7,991 nucleotides of DNA. Origin: Methanomassiliicoccaceae archaeon UBA113 (GTDB lineage Archaea > Thermoplasmatota > Thermoplasmata > Methanomassiliicoccales > Methanomethylophilaceae). The notes beneath the pieces are model-generated. The model had not been told where the DNA came from and did not search any database. It saw only the letters and a program-made list of their open reading frames with translations. The DNA lies in NCBI GenBank assembly GCA_002506175.1, contig DAXB01000075.1, positions 1-7,991 on the forward strand. Reading direction: 5' to 3'. Within the stretch, counting starts at the first letter, position 1. Every line of letters begins with the position of its first letter. Shown one piece after another: positions 1 through 6,048 of the stretch. The position numbers and the translations under genes were made by a program.

Positions 1-2
1 GG

Positions 3-143
3 AACGGAGGAAACGGAGTGGGAACTCTCAAGCTCTACGAGAAGGACCAGCTCATCGACGAAGTCGAAGTCAGGCGCATCGGTTGCGAGTATGGAGAGTT
101 CTGCGAACCCGGCTACGTCGCACCCATCCGCAGCAAGAACTGA
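3..143 (+). CDS. C-terminal fragment of a rightward gene, possibly arylsulfatase-like (5' partial)
   Basis: Only the last 46 codons are in the window, in the frame that ends at the TGA at 141-143; codon use matches the GC-richer genes of the window. The visible tail begins NGGNGVGTLKLYEKDQ and ends EPGYVAPIRSKN. A Gly-rich turn, then GTLKLY, then a charged strand ending VRR resembles the C-terminal beta-sandwich of arylsulfatases, where a GxGGTxxLYxxGKxVxxGRxxRT pattern is usual. That resemblance is from memory and weak; the fragment holds no catalytic motif. Two Cys (in IGCEYGEFCEP) are present. A clean hairpin terminator starts 9 nt after the stop, which supports this as a genuine gene end. 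The start and most of the protein lie left of the window. Confidence 0.6.
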   Translation, partial: NGGNGVGTLKLYEKDQLIDEVEVRRIGCEYGEFCEPGYVAPIRSKN

Positions 144-151
144 ATAAACCT

Positions 152-190
152 ATGACGGCTTCGGCCGTCATCTCTTCCTTTATTGTTTCT
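152..190 (+). terminator. Hairpin terminator of the left-edge gene
   Basis: A perfect 8-bp stem (ATGACGGC at 152-159, GCCGTCAT at 164-171) closes a UUCG tetraloop and is followed by a pyrimidine-rich run with several T stretches to about 190. It lies 9 nt after the stop codon of the rightward partial gene. This is a strong stem-loop/T-rich terminator for the + strand. Confidence 0.8.
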
Positions 191-198
191 ACTGATTC

Positions 199-239
199 AA
201 AAAATAAATGGGATGCAACTAGAATGAAGCGGTTGCATC
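199..239 (-). terminator. Probable terminator of the leftward PAP2 operon
   Basis: GATGCAAC (212-219) and GTTGCATC (232-239) form an 8-bp perfect inverted repeat with a 12-nt loop. Read on the minus strand the hairpin is followed at once by a T-rich run (CCATTTATTTTTTG, 198-211), the right order for a leftward terminator. It lies about 155 nt past the PAP2-like stop codon, so the transcript would carry a long 3' tail unless another signal acts first. Confidence 0.55.
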
Positions 240-394
240 GTTTATGTTTCCCGAATTGCGTTCAATGCAACCATCTTCGAAAACAAATTCTGGCGGACCT
301 GACAGGTAGGTGGTGGTGAATAGTCTGCTCAATACTTAGTTATTCGTTGCACACTTCTGGACACCGAATCTTCGCCCATTACGGAAAGTAAGAT

Positions 395-1018
395 TCAAAG
401 CAATAAAAGGAAGATAACCGCACTGATCACGAATCCCACTACAGCGCCCATCACGAGCTGCAAGGGAGTGTGCTTCAAAAGGACATAACGGCTCCACATA
501 ACCGGGGGGAGCAGAAGGAAATACAGAAGGCCGATCGGACCGAATGCAATGGTCAGCCCCATAGACGGGCCGATTACACCGCATGCATGGATGCTGATCT
601 TCCAATGAGGCGTGATAGCAGCTATTATGGCCGTGACCACGGTATAGCATATCATCAGCACGACGGCGATCCACGGCGCCCCTATAACATACAAGAGTGC
701 GGTTCCGATGGCATAACAGATAACACCGATCACCAAAGGCCTCATCCTCTGATCCTTGTTCTCGACGTCCAAATGGTCGCTATTGTCGAACTTCCTGGAA
801 AAATACATGATATTGACAACAGGCAAGACGACGGCCGCAAAAACGGCGATAACGGAACCCAACACGCCTGTCAAAGTATCCTTCGACATGAGCATGCAGA
901 TGAGAACGAAAGGCAGAATGGAAAGGAACGGCGGCTGCTCCACGAGCGAGATTATCTTCGCGACCTTCTCTGCTCTCGGGGAGATCGTTCCAGAGAACTT
1001 GCTGGTTGGATCGTGCAT
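395..1018 (-). CDS. PAP2-like membrane phosphatase (possible prenyl-phosphate phosphatase)
   Basis: A 207-residue membrane protein with about five to six hydrophobic helices and a short polar N-terminus. Three elements match the type 2 phosphatidic acid phosphatase fold: KDQRMRP at 88-94 (a shortened version of motif 1, KX6RP), WKISIHACG at 139-147 (the place of the PSGH motif, keeping the His), and SRYVLLKHTPLQLVMGAVVG at 176-195 (motif 3, SR then H and a Gly-rich helix). Known members remove phosphate from lipid phosphates or diphosphates at the membrane. It is the third gene of the leftward operon: its ATG overlaps the TGA of the kinase-like gene by one base (TGATG), and GAGGG at 1026-1030 is a well-placed ribosome site. 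Position beside a polyprenol-kinase-like gene and UbiA suggests a prenyl-phosphate substrate; that is inference. The motifs are divergent, so activity is not certain. Confidence 0.72.
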   Translation of the reverse strand: MHDPTSKFSGTISPRAEKVAKIISLVEQPPFLSILPFVLICMLMSKDTLTGVLGSVIAVFAAVVLPVVNIMYFSRKFDNSDHLDVENKDQRMRPLVIGVICYAIGTALLYVIGAPWIAVVLMICYTVVTAIIAAITPHWKISIHACGVIGPSMGLTIAFGPIGLLYFLLLPPVMWSRYVLLKHTPLQLVMGAVVGFVISAVIFLLLL

Positions 1019-1596
1019 CAGTTAGCCCTCACAGAATCGAGAATCTCAAGAGTCTGACGCTGGGTCTCCTCAACCGTACCTGAGTTGTCGACAGTGAGCC
1101 AGCTGTCGGTTACGAGCTTCATCCTCTTGCGGGTCTTCTCAAGACTCCCTATGGTCTCGAAAACCTCTAATGCCTCTCCCCTTTCCAGGATACGGTCGAG
1201 CGCGATCTTGGGCTCGATATCCACATAGATCTTGACCTCCGGGATAGGCAGGACGAGCTCGATGAGATTGTACACCGGTTTGCACAGCTTCTCCGGCAGA
1301 TATGCAACTGCCAGGCTGTATCTGACGAAGATCACATCATCGTACTCGGAACCGTGCTTCCTCTTGTACCTGAGGGAGCCCAGGACGTCGAATATGTAGA
1401 AGAGGGTGGAGATCAGAACAGCGGGTTTCCCCGGTACCTGCAGGTACTTGGCTGCGGTCCTGCCGCATGCGGTCGCGGAGTTGGGATGGGTTACCTCGAA
1501 GACCTTGCGGCCCTGGGACTCCAAATGAGCCTTGATGAAATCCGAGGATGTCGTCTTCCCCGAACCGTCCATTCCATCCACTGCATACCAGGTCAT
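1018..1596 (-). CDS. Thymidylate-kinase-like P-loop kinase with altered DRX motif
   Basis: A 192-residue P-loop protein of the thymidylate kinase superfamily. Walker A is GMDGSGKTT at residues 8-16; HPN is at 37-39; a strand of the IYVDIEP type is at 123-129, and an Arg-containing LID-like stretch DRILERGE at 134-141. Length is slightly under the usual 200-215. In true thymidylate kinases the second strand ends in a DR(Y/H) motif whose Asp takes part in catalysis; here the aligned segment reads FVRYSLAVAYLP (90-101), with Val where the Asp belongs. It sits 4 nt after the dolichol-kinase-like gene and overlaps the PAP2-like gene by 1 nt, so the three are almost certainly cotranscribed and coupled. 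It could still phosphorylate dTMP, but the membrane-lipid context suggests another phosphate acceptor, such as a prenyl monophosphate. The family call is firm; the substrate is inference. Confidence 0.78.
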   Translation of the reverse strand: MTWYAVDGMDGSGKTTSSDFIKAHLESQGRKVFEVTHPNSATACGRTAAKYLQVPGKPAVLISTLFYIFDVLGSLRYKRKHGSEYDDVIFVRYSLAVAYLPEKLCKPVYNLIELVLPIPEVKIYVDIEPKIALDRILERGEALEVFETIGSLEKTRKRMKLVTDSWLTVDNSGTVEETQRQTLEILDSVRAN

Positions 1597-1600
1597 GCGA

Positions 1601-2329
1601 TTACAATCCGAGGAGAATCATCACGCCGGTGACGACCAGACAGTTGACGAGGTTGTCGATCCATCCGGGGGTGACCGTCTCCGTGAAAGCCACAACGGCT
1701 CCCGCGATGATGCATATGGCCCATATCGGGATGATTCCCTGGAGCACGATTCCGGTTCCAGCCGGAAGAGGCATGCAACCGAGGAATGCCATGAGGACCA
1801 TCGATACCACGGCTGTGACGACGAGGACACCGATGGTTCCCTCGAGCGACTTGCCGTTGATGGTCTTGTGCTTCCCGTACTTCTTTCCGATGATGCTTCC
1901 GAATCCGTCTCCCCAGGTCATGGCGATGATACCGATGGATGCGGCGGACCAGTGGCTGTTGAAACATAAAGCCACCAGTATGATGATGCTGACCACGTAC
2001 AGGAACAGACCCTGTTTGTGACCCTTGTTCTTAGAGATGTCGCCGAGTGTGGAGTTGGCGACCGCGTTGTCCTTCAGCATGGCCAGGAACAATACTATGG
2101 CGAACGGGACTGCGAAGAAGACCTCCATCACCCATGCATGCTCGAACATCCACCAGAGGAACACGAAGTTTCCGATTCCGACATGGATGATCTTACGGAT
2201 ATCGTACTTGTCACCGGTCTTCTTCTGGATGATCAAAGCAACGGCCAGAACGACCACGATCAGAACGTATACGGCAATAAGCGCGTACACGTCGTTCATA
2301 CTGATTGGGAAAATCTCTTCGATACCCAT
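1601..2329 (-). CDS. Dolichol/phytol kinase-like membrane protein (COG0170 family)
   Basis: A 242-residue multi-spanning membrane protein. Family motifs in order, numbered from the chosen start: RKIIHVGIGN at 45-54, TWGDGFGSIIGKKYGKHK at 138-155, GKSLEGTIG at 159-167, and ETVTPGWIDN at 217-226. This set is typical of CTP-dependent dolichol, phytol and polyprenol kinases, which phosphorylate a long isoprenoid alcohol at the membrane; a cytidylyltransferase-like role is a weaker alternative. The ATG at 2327-2329 was chosen because a TATA-like stretch lies on the minus strand at 2362-2377, placing transcription start near 2340. A farther-upstream ATG at 2425 adds a 32-residue head that would lie outside the likely transcript; an ATG at 2299 (10 residues shorter) is the other option. 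No start has a good ribosome site. It is the first gene of the leftward operon and diverges from UbiA. Confidence 0.8.
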   Translation of the reverse strand: MGIEEIFPISMNDVYALIAVYVLIVVVLAVALIIQKKTGDKYDIRKIIHVGIGNFVFLWWMFEHAWVMEVFFAVPFAIVLFLAMLKDNAVANSTLGDISKNKGHKQGLFLYVVSIIILVALCFNSHWSAASIGIIAMTWGDGFGSIIGKKYGKHKTINGKSLEGTIGVLVVTAVVSMVLMAFLGCMPLPAGTGIVLQGIIPIWAICIIAGAVVAFTETVTPGWIDNLVNCLVVTGVMILLGL

Positions 2330-2361
2330 GAGCCACACACTCTGATATTGAACGGTAACCA

Positions 2362-2377
2362 CATTATATTGATAAAG
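2362..2377 (-). promoter_or_regulatory. TATA-like promoter of the leftward kinase/PAP2 operon
   Basis: The minus strand reads CTTTATCAATATAATG here, an AT-rich archaeal TATA-type element. Counting about 26 nt puts the transcription start near 2340-2347, giving a leader of roughly 10-20 nt to the ATG at 2329. No better promoter is seen upstream of the operon, and the internal gene junctions have no room for others. Confidence 0.45.
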
Positions 2378-2390
2378 GTAGCCGTTCGCA

Positions 2391-2413
2391 AATGTCGAAT
2401 ACGTTTCGACATT
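2391..2413. promoter_or_regulatory. Palindromic operator candidate between the divergent lipid genes
   Basis: AATGTCGAA (2391-2399) and TTCGACATT (2405-2413) are perfect inverted repeats with a 5-nt spacer, 23 bp overall. The site lies upstream of the leftward TATA element (2362-2377) and abuts the rightward TATA box (2417-2423), covering the place where a BRE would be. Size and symmetry fit a dimeric regulator acting on both the operon and UbiA. No regulator gene is adjacent to it. Confidence 0.6.
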
Positions 2414-2416
2414 GCC

Positions 2417-2440
2417 TATATACAAGTTAGCGGTTAGGAG
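2417..2440 (+). promoter_or_regulatory. TATA box and ribosome binding site of the UbiA gene
   Basis: TATATAC at 2417-2423 is a TATA box centred about 26 nt before the ATG at 2446, which would predict a leaderless transcript. AGGAG at 2436-2440 is a good ribosome site five bases before the same ATG, which would only work if transcription starts further left, for example from the AT-rich stretch at 2364-2377. The AGGAG decides the ATG as start; which promoter is used is open. Confidence 0.55.
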
Positions 2441-2445
2441 AGACC

Positions 2446-3279
2446 ATGAACAAGTATCTCCAGCTGTTCAGACTGGGAAATGCCACCATAGGGTGCTTAG
2501 CGATATTCATCGCTGCGTTCATGGCTGCCGGGACATCGATGTTCGACCATTGGGTCAACCTCATCGTAGGCGCTGCCGTGGTATTCACTTTCGTGGCCGG
2601 AGGTAACTCGCTCAATGATTACATCGATGCGGACATCGATAAGACCGCTCACCCGGACCGTCCCGTCCCGAAAGGGCTGCTTACACCCGTTCAGGCGAGG
2701 AATGCGGGAATCGTGATGCTGGTCGTGTCATGCATCCTTTCCCTCATCACGAGGGATGCCTACTGCATCGCGATCGTCATCATAGCCTGCATCCTGATGG
2801 CCCTGTACGAGCTCACACTCAAACAGAGAGGATTCATCGGGAACATCGTCATCGCAGTACTCACGGGCATGGTGTTCCTGCTTGCGGGAGCCATCGTGGG
2901 AGATGTCGCAGCCAACATCGCGGTCGGCGGAATGGCCGCCCTCGTATCCGTCGGAAGGGAGATCTCGAAGGACATCGAGGACATGGAGAGCGACAAGGGA
3001 TGCCGTAAGACGTTGCCGATGTCAATCGGCGTGAGGAACGCATCAATCGTGGCCGCGGTATTCTTCATCGCAGGACCCGTCCTCAGCTGGTACCCGATCA
3101 TCCTCAACCCGTCGAACTATCTCTACTGGATCGTCGTCATCGCGGACGTCATCTTCTTCTACTGTGCGTACAAGGTGTTCTCCGACCCTCACAAGGCCCA
3201 GAAGAAGGCGAAGATCGGAATGCTGTTCGGTCTGCTCGCGTTCATATTGAGCGCCGTGTACACAAGCTTCCTGATGTGA
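2446..3279 (+). CDS. UbiA-family prenyltransferase, probable digeranylgeranylglyceryl phosphate synthase
   Basis: A 277-residue polytopic membrane protein of the UbiA family. The first Asp-rich motif is NDYIDADIDKTAHPDRPVP at residues 57-75, the second is REISKDIEDMESDKG at 171-185; both bind the Mg-diphosphate of the prenyl donor. The spacing of the motifs, the length, and the DxxxDxxxxPxRP extension fit archaeal geranylgeranylglycerol-phosphate geranylgeranyltransferase (EC 2.5.1.42), which adds the second geranylgeranyl chain to form the archaeal diether lipid precursor. AGGAG lies five bases before the ATG. The gene diverges from a polyprenol-kinase-like operon and shares a palindromic site with it. 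Archaea carry other UbiA members, for example for heme or quinone-like chemistry, so the exact acceptor is inferred from family resemblance and context rather than shown. Confidence 0.85.
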   Translation: MNKYLQLFRLGNATIGCLAIFIAAFMAAGTSMFDHWVNLIVGAAVVFTFVAGGNSLNDYIDADIDKTAHPDRPVPKGLLTPVQARNAGIVMLVVSCILSLITRDAYCIAIVIIACILMALYELTLKQRGFIGNIVIAVLTGMVFLLAGAIVGDVAANIAVGGMAALVSVGREISKDIEDMESDKGCRKTLPMSIGVRNASIVAAVFFIAGPVLSWYPIILNPSNYLYWIVVIADVIFFYCAYKVFSDPHKAQKKAKIGMLFGLLAFILSAVYTSFLM

Positions 3280-3289
3280 GAATTAAGCC

Positions 3290-3304
3290 GATGCAGAGTG
3301 CATC
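3290..3304. terminator. Short hairpin in the convergent spacer after UbiA
   Basis: GATGCA (3290-3295), a 3-nt loop, and TGCATC (3299-3304) form a 6-bp stem 10 nt after the UbiA stop. No T run follows on the + strand; on the minus strand a mildly T-rich GGCTTAATTCTC follows, so it may serve the leftward transporter transcript instead. The rest of the 115-nt spacer (3280-3394) holds nothing else I can name. Confidence 0.3.
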
Positions 3305-3394
3305 TGTGAATCGCTGACCTGCGAGACATTGTGCCATGACGCATGCAGAACTGATCCGCCGCACAGTCTAACAATGACGGGGACCATCTTCCGT

Positions 3395-5062
3395 TCAAGT
3401 GTACAGCTTTATCGTCTTCCCCATGTTGATAAGATGGTCTGCCACCCTCTCGGAGTCCGATGTGAGAGAGAGGAACTCCGAACCGACATCCAATGTGCAC
3501 TTCCCCAGATTGAGCCTGTGAACGTGGTTGGTTGCCATCGTTGCGGTGATGTCGTCAACCTTGTCTTCGATCAGATACGCCTGCTCCAGGACAGACCTGT
3601 CGGCATTCTCGTAAGCGGCTCTGATCTTGTCATAAAGGTCATCGATCAGAATCTTGAGCTGGGCTATCTCGCCGAGGGCCATCTCGGAGAAACTCTCGGA
3701 CTGGGAATCCATCTTCTCCGCATACTCGACGATATTCTTCGCATAATCGCCGATACGCTCAAGGTCGCAGGTGGTGTGATAAACCGTGGACACGTAGGTC
3801 TGATCCTTGTCGGACAGGACATGCTCCGATAACATGACCATGTATCTGCTGATCTCCTTGTCCAGATAGTTCAGCTCCTCCTCAACTTCATAGAAATGCT
3901 TCTTCTCGGAGAAGTCCATGGTGGATACCATGTGGATGGCCAGGCGGTAGTTGTCCATGGCCATATCCGCCATGTTGAGGACCTCCTTCTTCGCCTGCTG
4001 AATTGCGAGCGGGGGGTTCTTCAGCATGTATTCATCCAGGTAATAGAGGTGCGGTTCGCCCTTCTTATCGAACCCTTTGCGTTCCGGAACCAACCTGAAC
4101 AGAACTCTCACAAGCCAGCCGGTCAGAGGCAGCATGATGATCACGAACACCACGTTGGATATCGTGTGGAACATCGCAAGTGCGGTCGCAGGTGCGCCTG
4201 GGAACATCGCATTGAACATTCCAGAGTACGTTATTCCCATGGTACCCATAACAAGACCGGCTATAGTCAGTATAGTGACACCGATGATGTTGAAAATCAG
4301 CAGGATGAGAGCGACCCTCTTAGCGTTATCGGTACTCGCCCATCCGGCGAGGAGCACGGGTACGCATGCTCCGATGTTCGATCCCAAAGCGAGATAGATT
4401 CCCTGCTCCAGATCGATCAGTCCGGTCACAAGCATTGCTATGAGCAAAGTCGTGACGACGGAAGAGCTCTGAGCCAATGCCGAGAGCCCGATTCCCAGAA
4501 ACAGCAGAAGGATGACATTATCGATTCCGGCGAGGAACTGCTTGACCGATTCCATCTGGGCGAAACCGCTCATCGAATCCGTCATCATGGCGAGTCCCAC
4601 GAAAAGGAGTCCGAAACCGGTGATGAGTCCTCCCCATATCTTCATGTTCTCCTTGCCGGAGAAGAATGTCATGCAGGCTCCGATTCCGGCGAATGCCGCA
4701 AATATGGCAGCCATCGAGATCGAATCCCCGACCATTCCGAAAGCCGCAATCTGAGCCGTTATGGTTGTACCGATCTTGGAACCGAATACGATTGTCGCAG
4801 CGAGCGGAAGCGACATCACTGCCGCATTCACGAATCCCATCACCATGATGGTGGTGGCTCCGGAGCTCTGGATAGCCGCCGTGACGACAGCACCTATTCC
4901 GACTCCCGACAGCTTGCTCTTGGAGGCTTTGGAGAACAGTGCCTTCATCTTCTTACTGCTGACCGACTCTATGTTCGAACTCAACATGGAACAGGCTGTA
5001 AGGAAAACTCCGATTCCCGCAACCAATGTGAGGATAGCCGTAATAATCACAACGTCATCCAT
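3395..5062 (-). CDS. Na/Pi cotransporter II family protein with C-terminal PhoU-like domain
   Basis: A 555-residue inner-membrane transporter. The first ~325 residues hold two Na/Pi-cotransporter repeats, each with a QSS motif: AAIQSSGATTIMV at 62-74 and ALAQSSSVVTTLL at 195-207, followed by GSKIGTT (94-100) and GSNIGACVP (228-236). Residues ~360-550 are a cytosolic helical PhoU-like domain with the paired metal-type motifs DLERIGDYAKN (433-443) and DSERVADHLIN (536-546). Members import phosphate with sodium; the PhoU part probably senses or gates. The ATG at 5062 is chosen over an in-frame TTG at 5077 because GGAGGGG (5069-5075) lies six bases before it and overlaps the TTG. It is transcribed alone, convergent with UbiA, and no pho regulator or pst gene is in view. 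Both repeats and both PhoU motifs look intact. Confidence 0.9.
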   Translation of the reverse strand: MDDVVIITAILTLVAGIGVFLTACSMLSSNIESVSSKKMKALFSKASKSKLSGVGIGAVVTAAIQSSGATTIMVMGFVNAAVMSLPLAATIVFGSKIGTTITAQIAAFGMVGDSISMAAIFAAFAGIGACMTFFSGKENMKIWGGLITGFGLLFVGLAMMTDSMSGFAQMESVKQFLAGIDNVILLLFLGIGLSALAQSSSVVTTLLIAMLVTGLIDLEQGIYLALGSNIGACVPVLLAGWASTDNAKRVALILLIFNIIGVTILTIAGLVMGTMGITYSGMFNAMFPGAPATALAMFHTISNVVFVIIMLPLTGWLVRVLFRLVPERKGFDKKGEPHLYYLDEYMLKNPPLAIQQAKKEVLNMADMAMDNYRLAIHMVSTMDFSEKKHFYEVEEELNYLDKEISRYMVMLSEHVLSDKDQTYVSTVYHTTCDLERIGDYAKNIVEYAEKMDSQSESFSEMALGEIAQLKILIDDLYDKIRAAYENADRSVLEQAYLIEDKVDDITATMATNHVHRLNLGKCTLDVGSEFLSLTSDSERVADHLINMGKTIKLYT

Positions 5063-5068
5063 TGACGA

Positions 5069-5128
5069 CCCCTCCAAGACCTCTTATCTTCATCTGCAGA
5101 AGTGCGTATGTCATGGATATAATAAAAT
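5069..5128 (-). promoter_or_regulatory. Promoter and ribosome site of the Na/Pi transporter gene
   Basis: The minus strand has a TATA-like TTTATTATA at 5119-5127, predicting transcription start near 5097 and a leader of about 35 nt. That leader carries GGAGGGG at 5069-5075, six bases before the ATG at 5062, the strongest ribosome site in the window. Confidence 0.6.
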
Positions 5129-5225
5129 TATGGGATTATGCCTGAGAACGTTTCCTAAGAACTCATAGCCAGTTCGCGGCACGGTTGTAGTTTTGTGATA
5201 TGATTTTGTCAAGAAACAACTAATG

Positions 5226-5250
5226 GGCCGATGACGATTTTATATCGGCC
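5226..5250 (+). promoter_or_regulatory. TATA box enclosed by an inverted repeat, nucleoside phosphorylase promoter
   Basis: TTTTATATC at 5238-5246 is a TATA box about 30 nt before the ATG at 5273, fitting a leaderless or nearly leaderless transcript. GGCCGAT (5226-5232) and ATCGGCC (5244-5250) are perfect 7-bp inverted arms with an 11-nt spacer that flank and partly overlap the TATA box. A protein bound here would block TBP/TFB, so it reads as a repressor site. Confidence 0.55.
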
Positions 5251-5272
5251 GAATACCTTCGAAAGCTCCGAT

Positions 5273-6022
5273 ATGAACAACATCTTCGGAATGCCTCTCA
5301 GCAAAGGATCCAGCATAGTATCCCTCGAGACCGACGACTCCGTCCCCGATACCGTCCTGGTCGTGTTCGAGGACCGCATACTCGATATCATCAAAGACCT
5401 GTACAAATTCAGGCCCGTATCTGTCCTGAAAGAATGCAGCCCCGTCACCGTGTACTCGATAACATTGAGCAACGGCGGAACGATAGGCCTCTACCAGACG
5501 CCTATAGGATCGCCGGCGACGGCGATATTCCTCGAGAGGGCGATCGCCAAGGGCGCCAGGAAGATCCTGTTCTTCGGATCGTGCGGAGGGTTGAGCGATG
5601 ATGCCGCCTCCGGCACCTTCGTGATACCGACGGAAGCGTATCGCGGAGAAGGCACCAGCTTCTATTATGCGGAACCCTCGGATTCCATCGGATCCAGGTA
5701 CTGCGGGTTACTGAAGGAACTTATGGATGATTACGGGCTCACTTACGTATCGGGCCCGGTATGGTCTACCGATGCCATGTTCAGAGAGACCAAAGAACTC
5801 GTTGACCGCATGAAATCGTTGGGATGCATAGGCGTGGAGATGGAATGCTCCACGCTGTATGCCATGTCCGAATACCACGGAATGCCCATAGCCTCAATCC
5901 TCTTCGTAGACGACACCCTGGGCGATGAATGGAATACCTTCCAGACATCCAAGGTTGTGAACAAGGACACATTGTCCAAGATCGTTGAGATCGCCTGCAG
6001 ATTCGGCGAAAGGCTCGGATGA
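5273..6022 (+). CDS. Nucleoside phosphorylase family protein (uridine/purine phosphorylase-like)
   Basis: A 249-residue protein of the PNP/UDP phosphorylase family 1, which splits a nucleoside with phosphate into base and ribose-1-phosphate in the cytosol. Motifs: TPIGSPATAIFLERAI (76-91), the phosphate-site loop FGSCGGL (101-107), EAYRGEGTSFYY (121-132), TDAMFRET (166-173) and the ribose-binding VEMECSTLYAM (188-198). The N-terminal GDPxR phosphate loop of most family members is not recognisable; the aligned segment reads FEDRI (32-36), which keeps the Arg but loses Gly-Asp-Pro. Base specificity cannot be read from the motifs. The ATG at 5273 is chosen over one at 5231 because the earlier one lies before the TATA box. 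It stands alone: divergent from the phosphate transporter and ending 26 nt from the convergent MerR gene. Confidence 0.82.
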   Translation: MNNIFGMPLSKGSSIVSLETDDSVPDTVLVVFEDRILDIIKDLYKFRPVSVLKECSPVTVYSITLSNGGTIGLYQTPIGSPATAIFLERAIAKGARKILFFGSCGGLSDDAASGTFVIPTEAYRGEGTSFYYAEPSDSIGSRYCGLLKELMDDYGLTYVSGPVWSTDAMFRETKELVDRMKSLGCIGVEMECSTLYAMSEYHGMPIASILFVDDTLGDEWNTFQTSKVVNKDTLSKIVEIACRFGERLG

Positions 6023-6048
6023 TCCCCGAGAATTGGGCGGGATCGTAC

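Larger units (their letters stand above)
144..394. other. Gene-free convergent intergenic region
   Basis: This spacer separates the ends of two converging transcripts, the rightward partial gene and the leftward PAP2-like gene. It holds the two terminators annotated separately and a third copy of ATGCAAC at 265-271. I see no tRNA, no credible small gene and no promoter. The open frame running from 83 to 319 starts inside the preceding gene in another frame and encodes an Arg/His/Cys-scattered sequence with no family features. Confidence 0.6.

Noticed and set aside
83..319. Open frame of 78 codons crossing the end of the left-edge gene
   Set aside because: It begins inside the preceding gene in another frame, runs through a hairpin terminator and shows no family features or ribosome site.
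366..396. 7-bp inverted repeat (GAATCTT and AAGATTC) overlapping the PAP2-like stop codon, considered as its terminator
   Set aside because: The loop is 17 nt and no T run follows on the minus strand; the hairpin at 212-239 is a better candidate.
470..1057. Long rightward open frame of 195 codons opposite the PAP2-like gene
   Set aside because: It is rich in Arg, Asp and His in the way typical of an antisense shadow and lacks any domain; the leftward frame has clear membrane helices and motifs.
2330..2425. N-terminal extension of the dolichol-kinase-like protein
   Set aside because: The extra 32 residues would be encoded over the likely promoter, and they contain no part of the fold.
3896..5065. 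Rightward open frame of 389 codons opposite the phosphate transporter
   Set aside because: It is an antisense shadow with low-complexity His/Glu/Ser/Arg composition; the leftward frame holds both QSS repeats and PhoU-like motifs.
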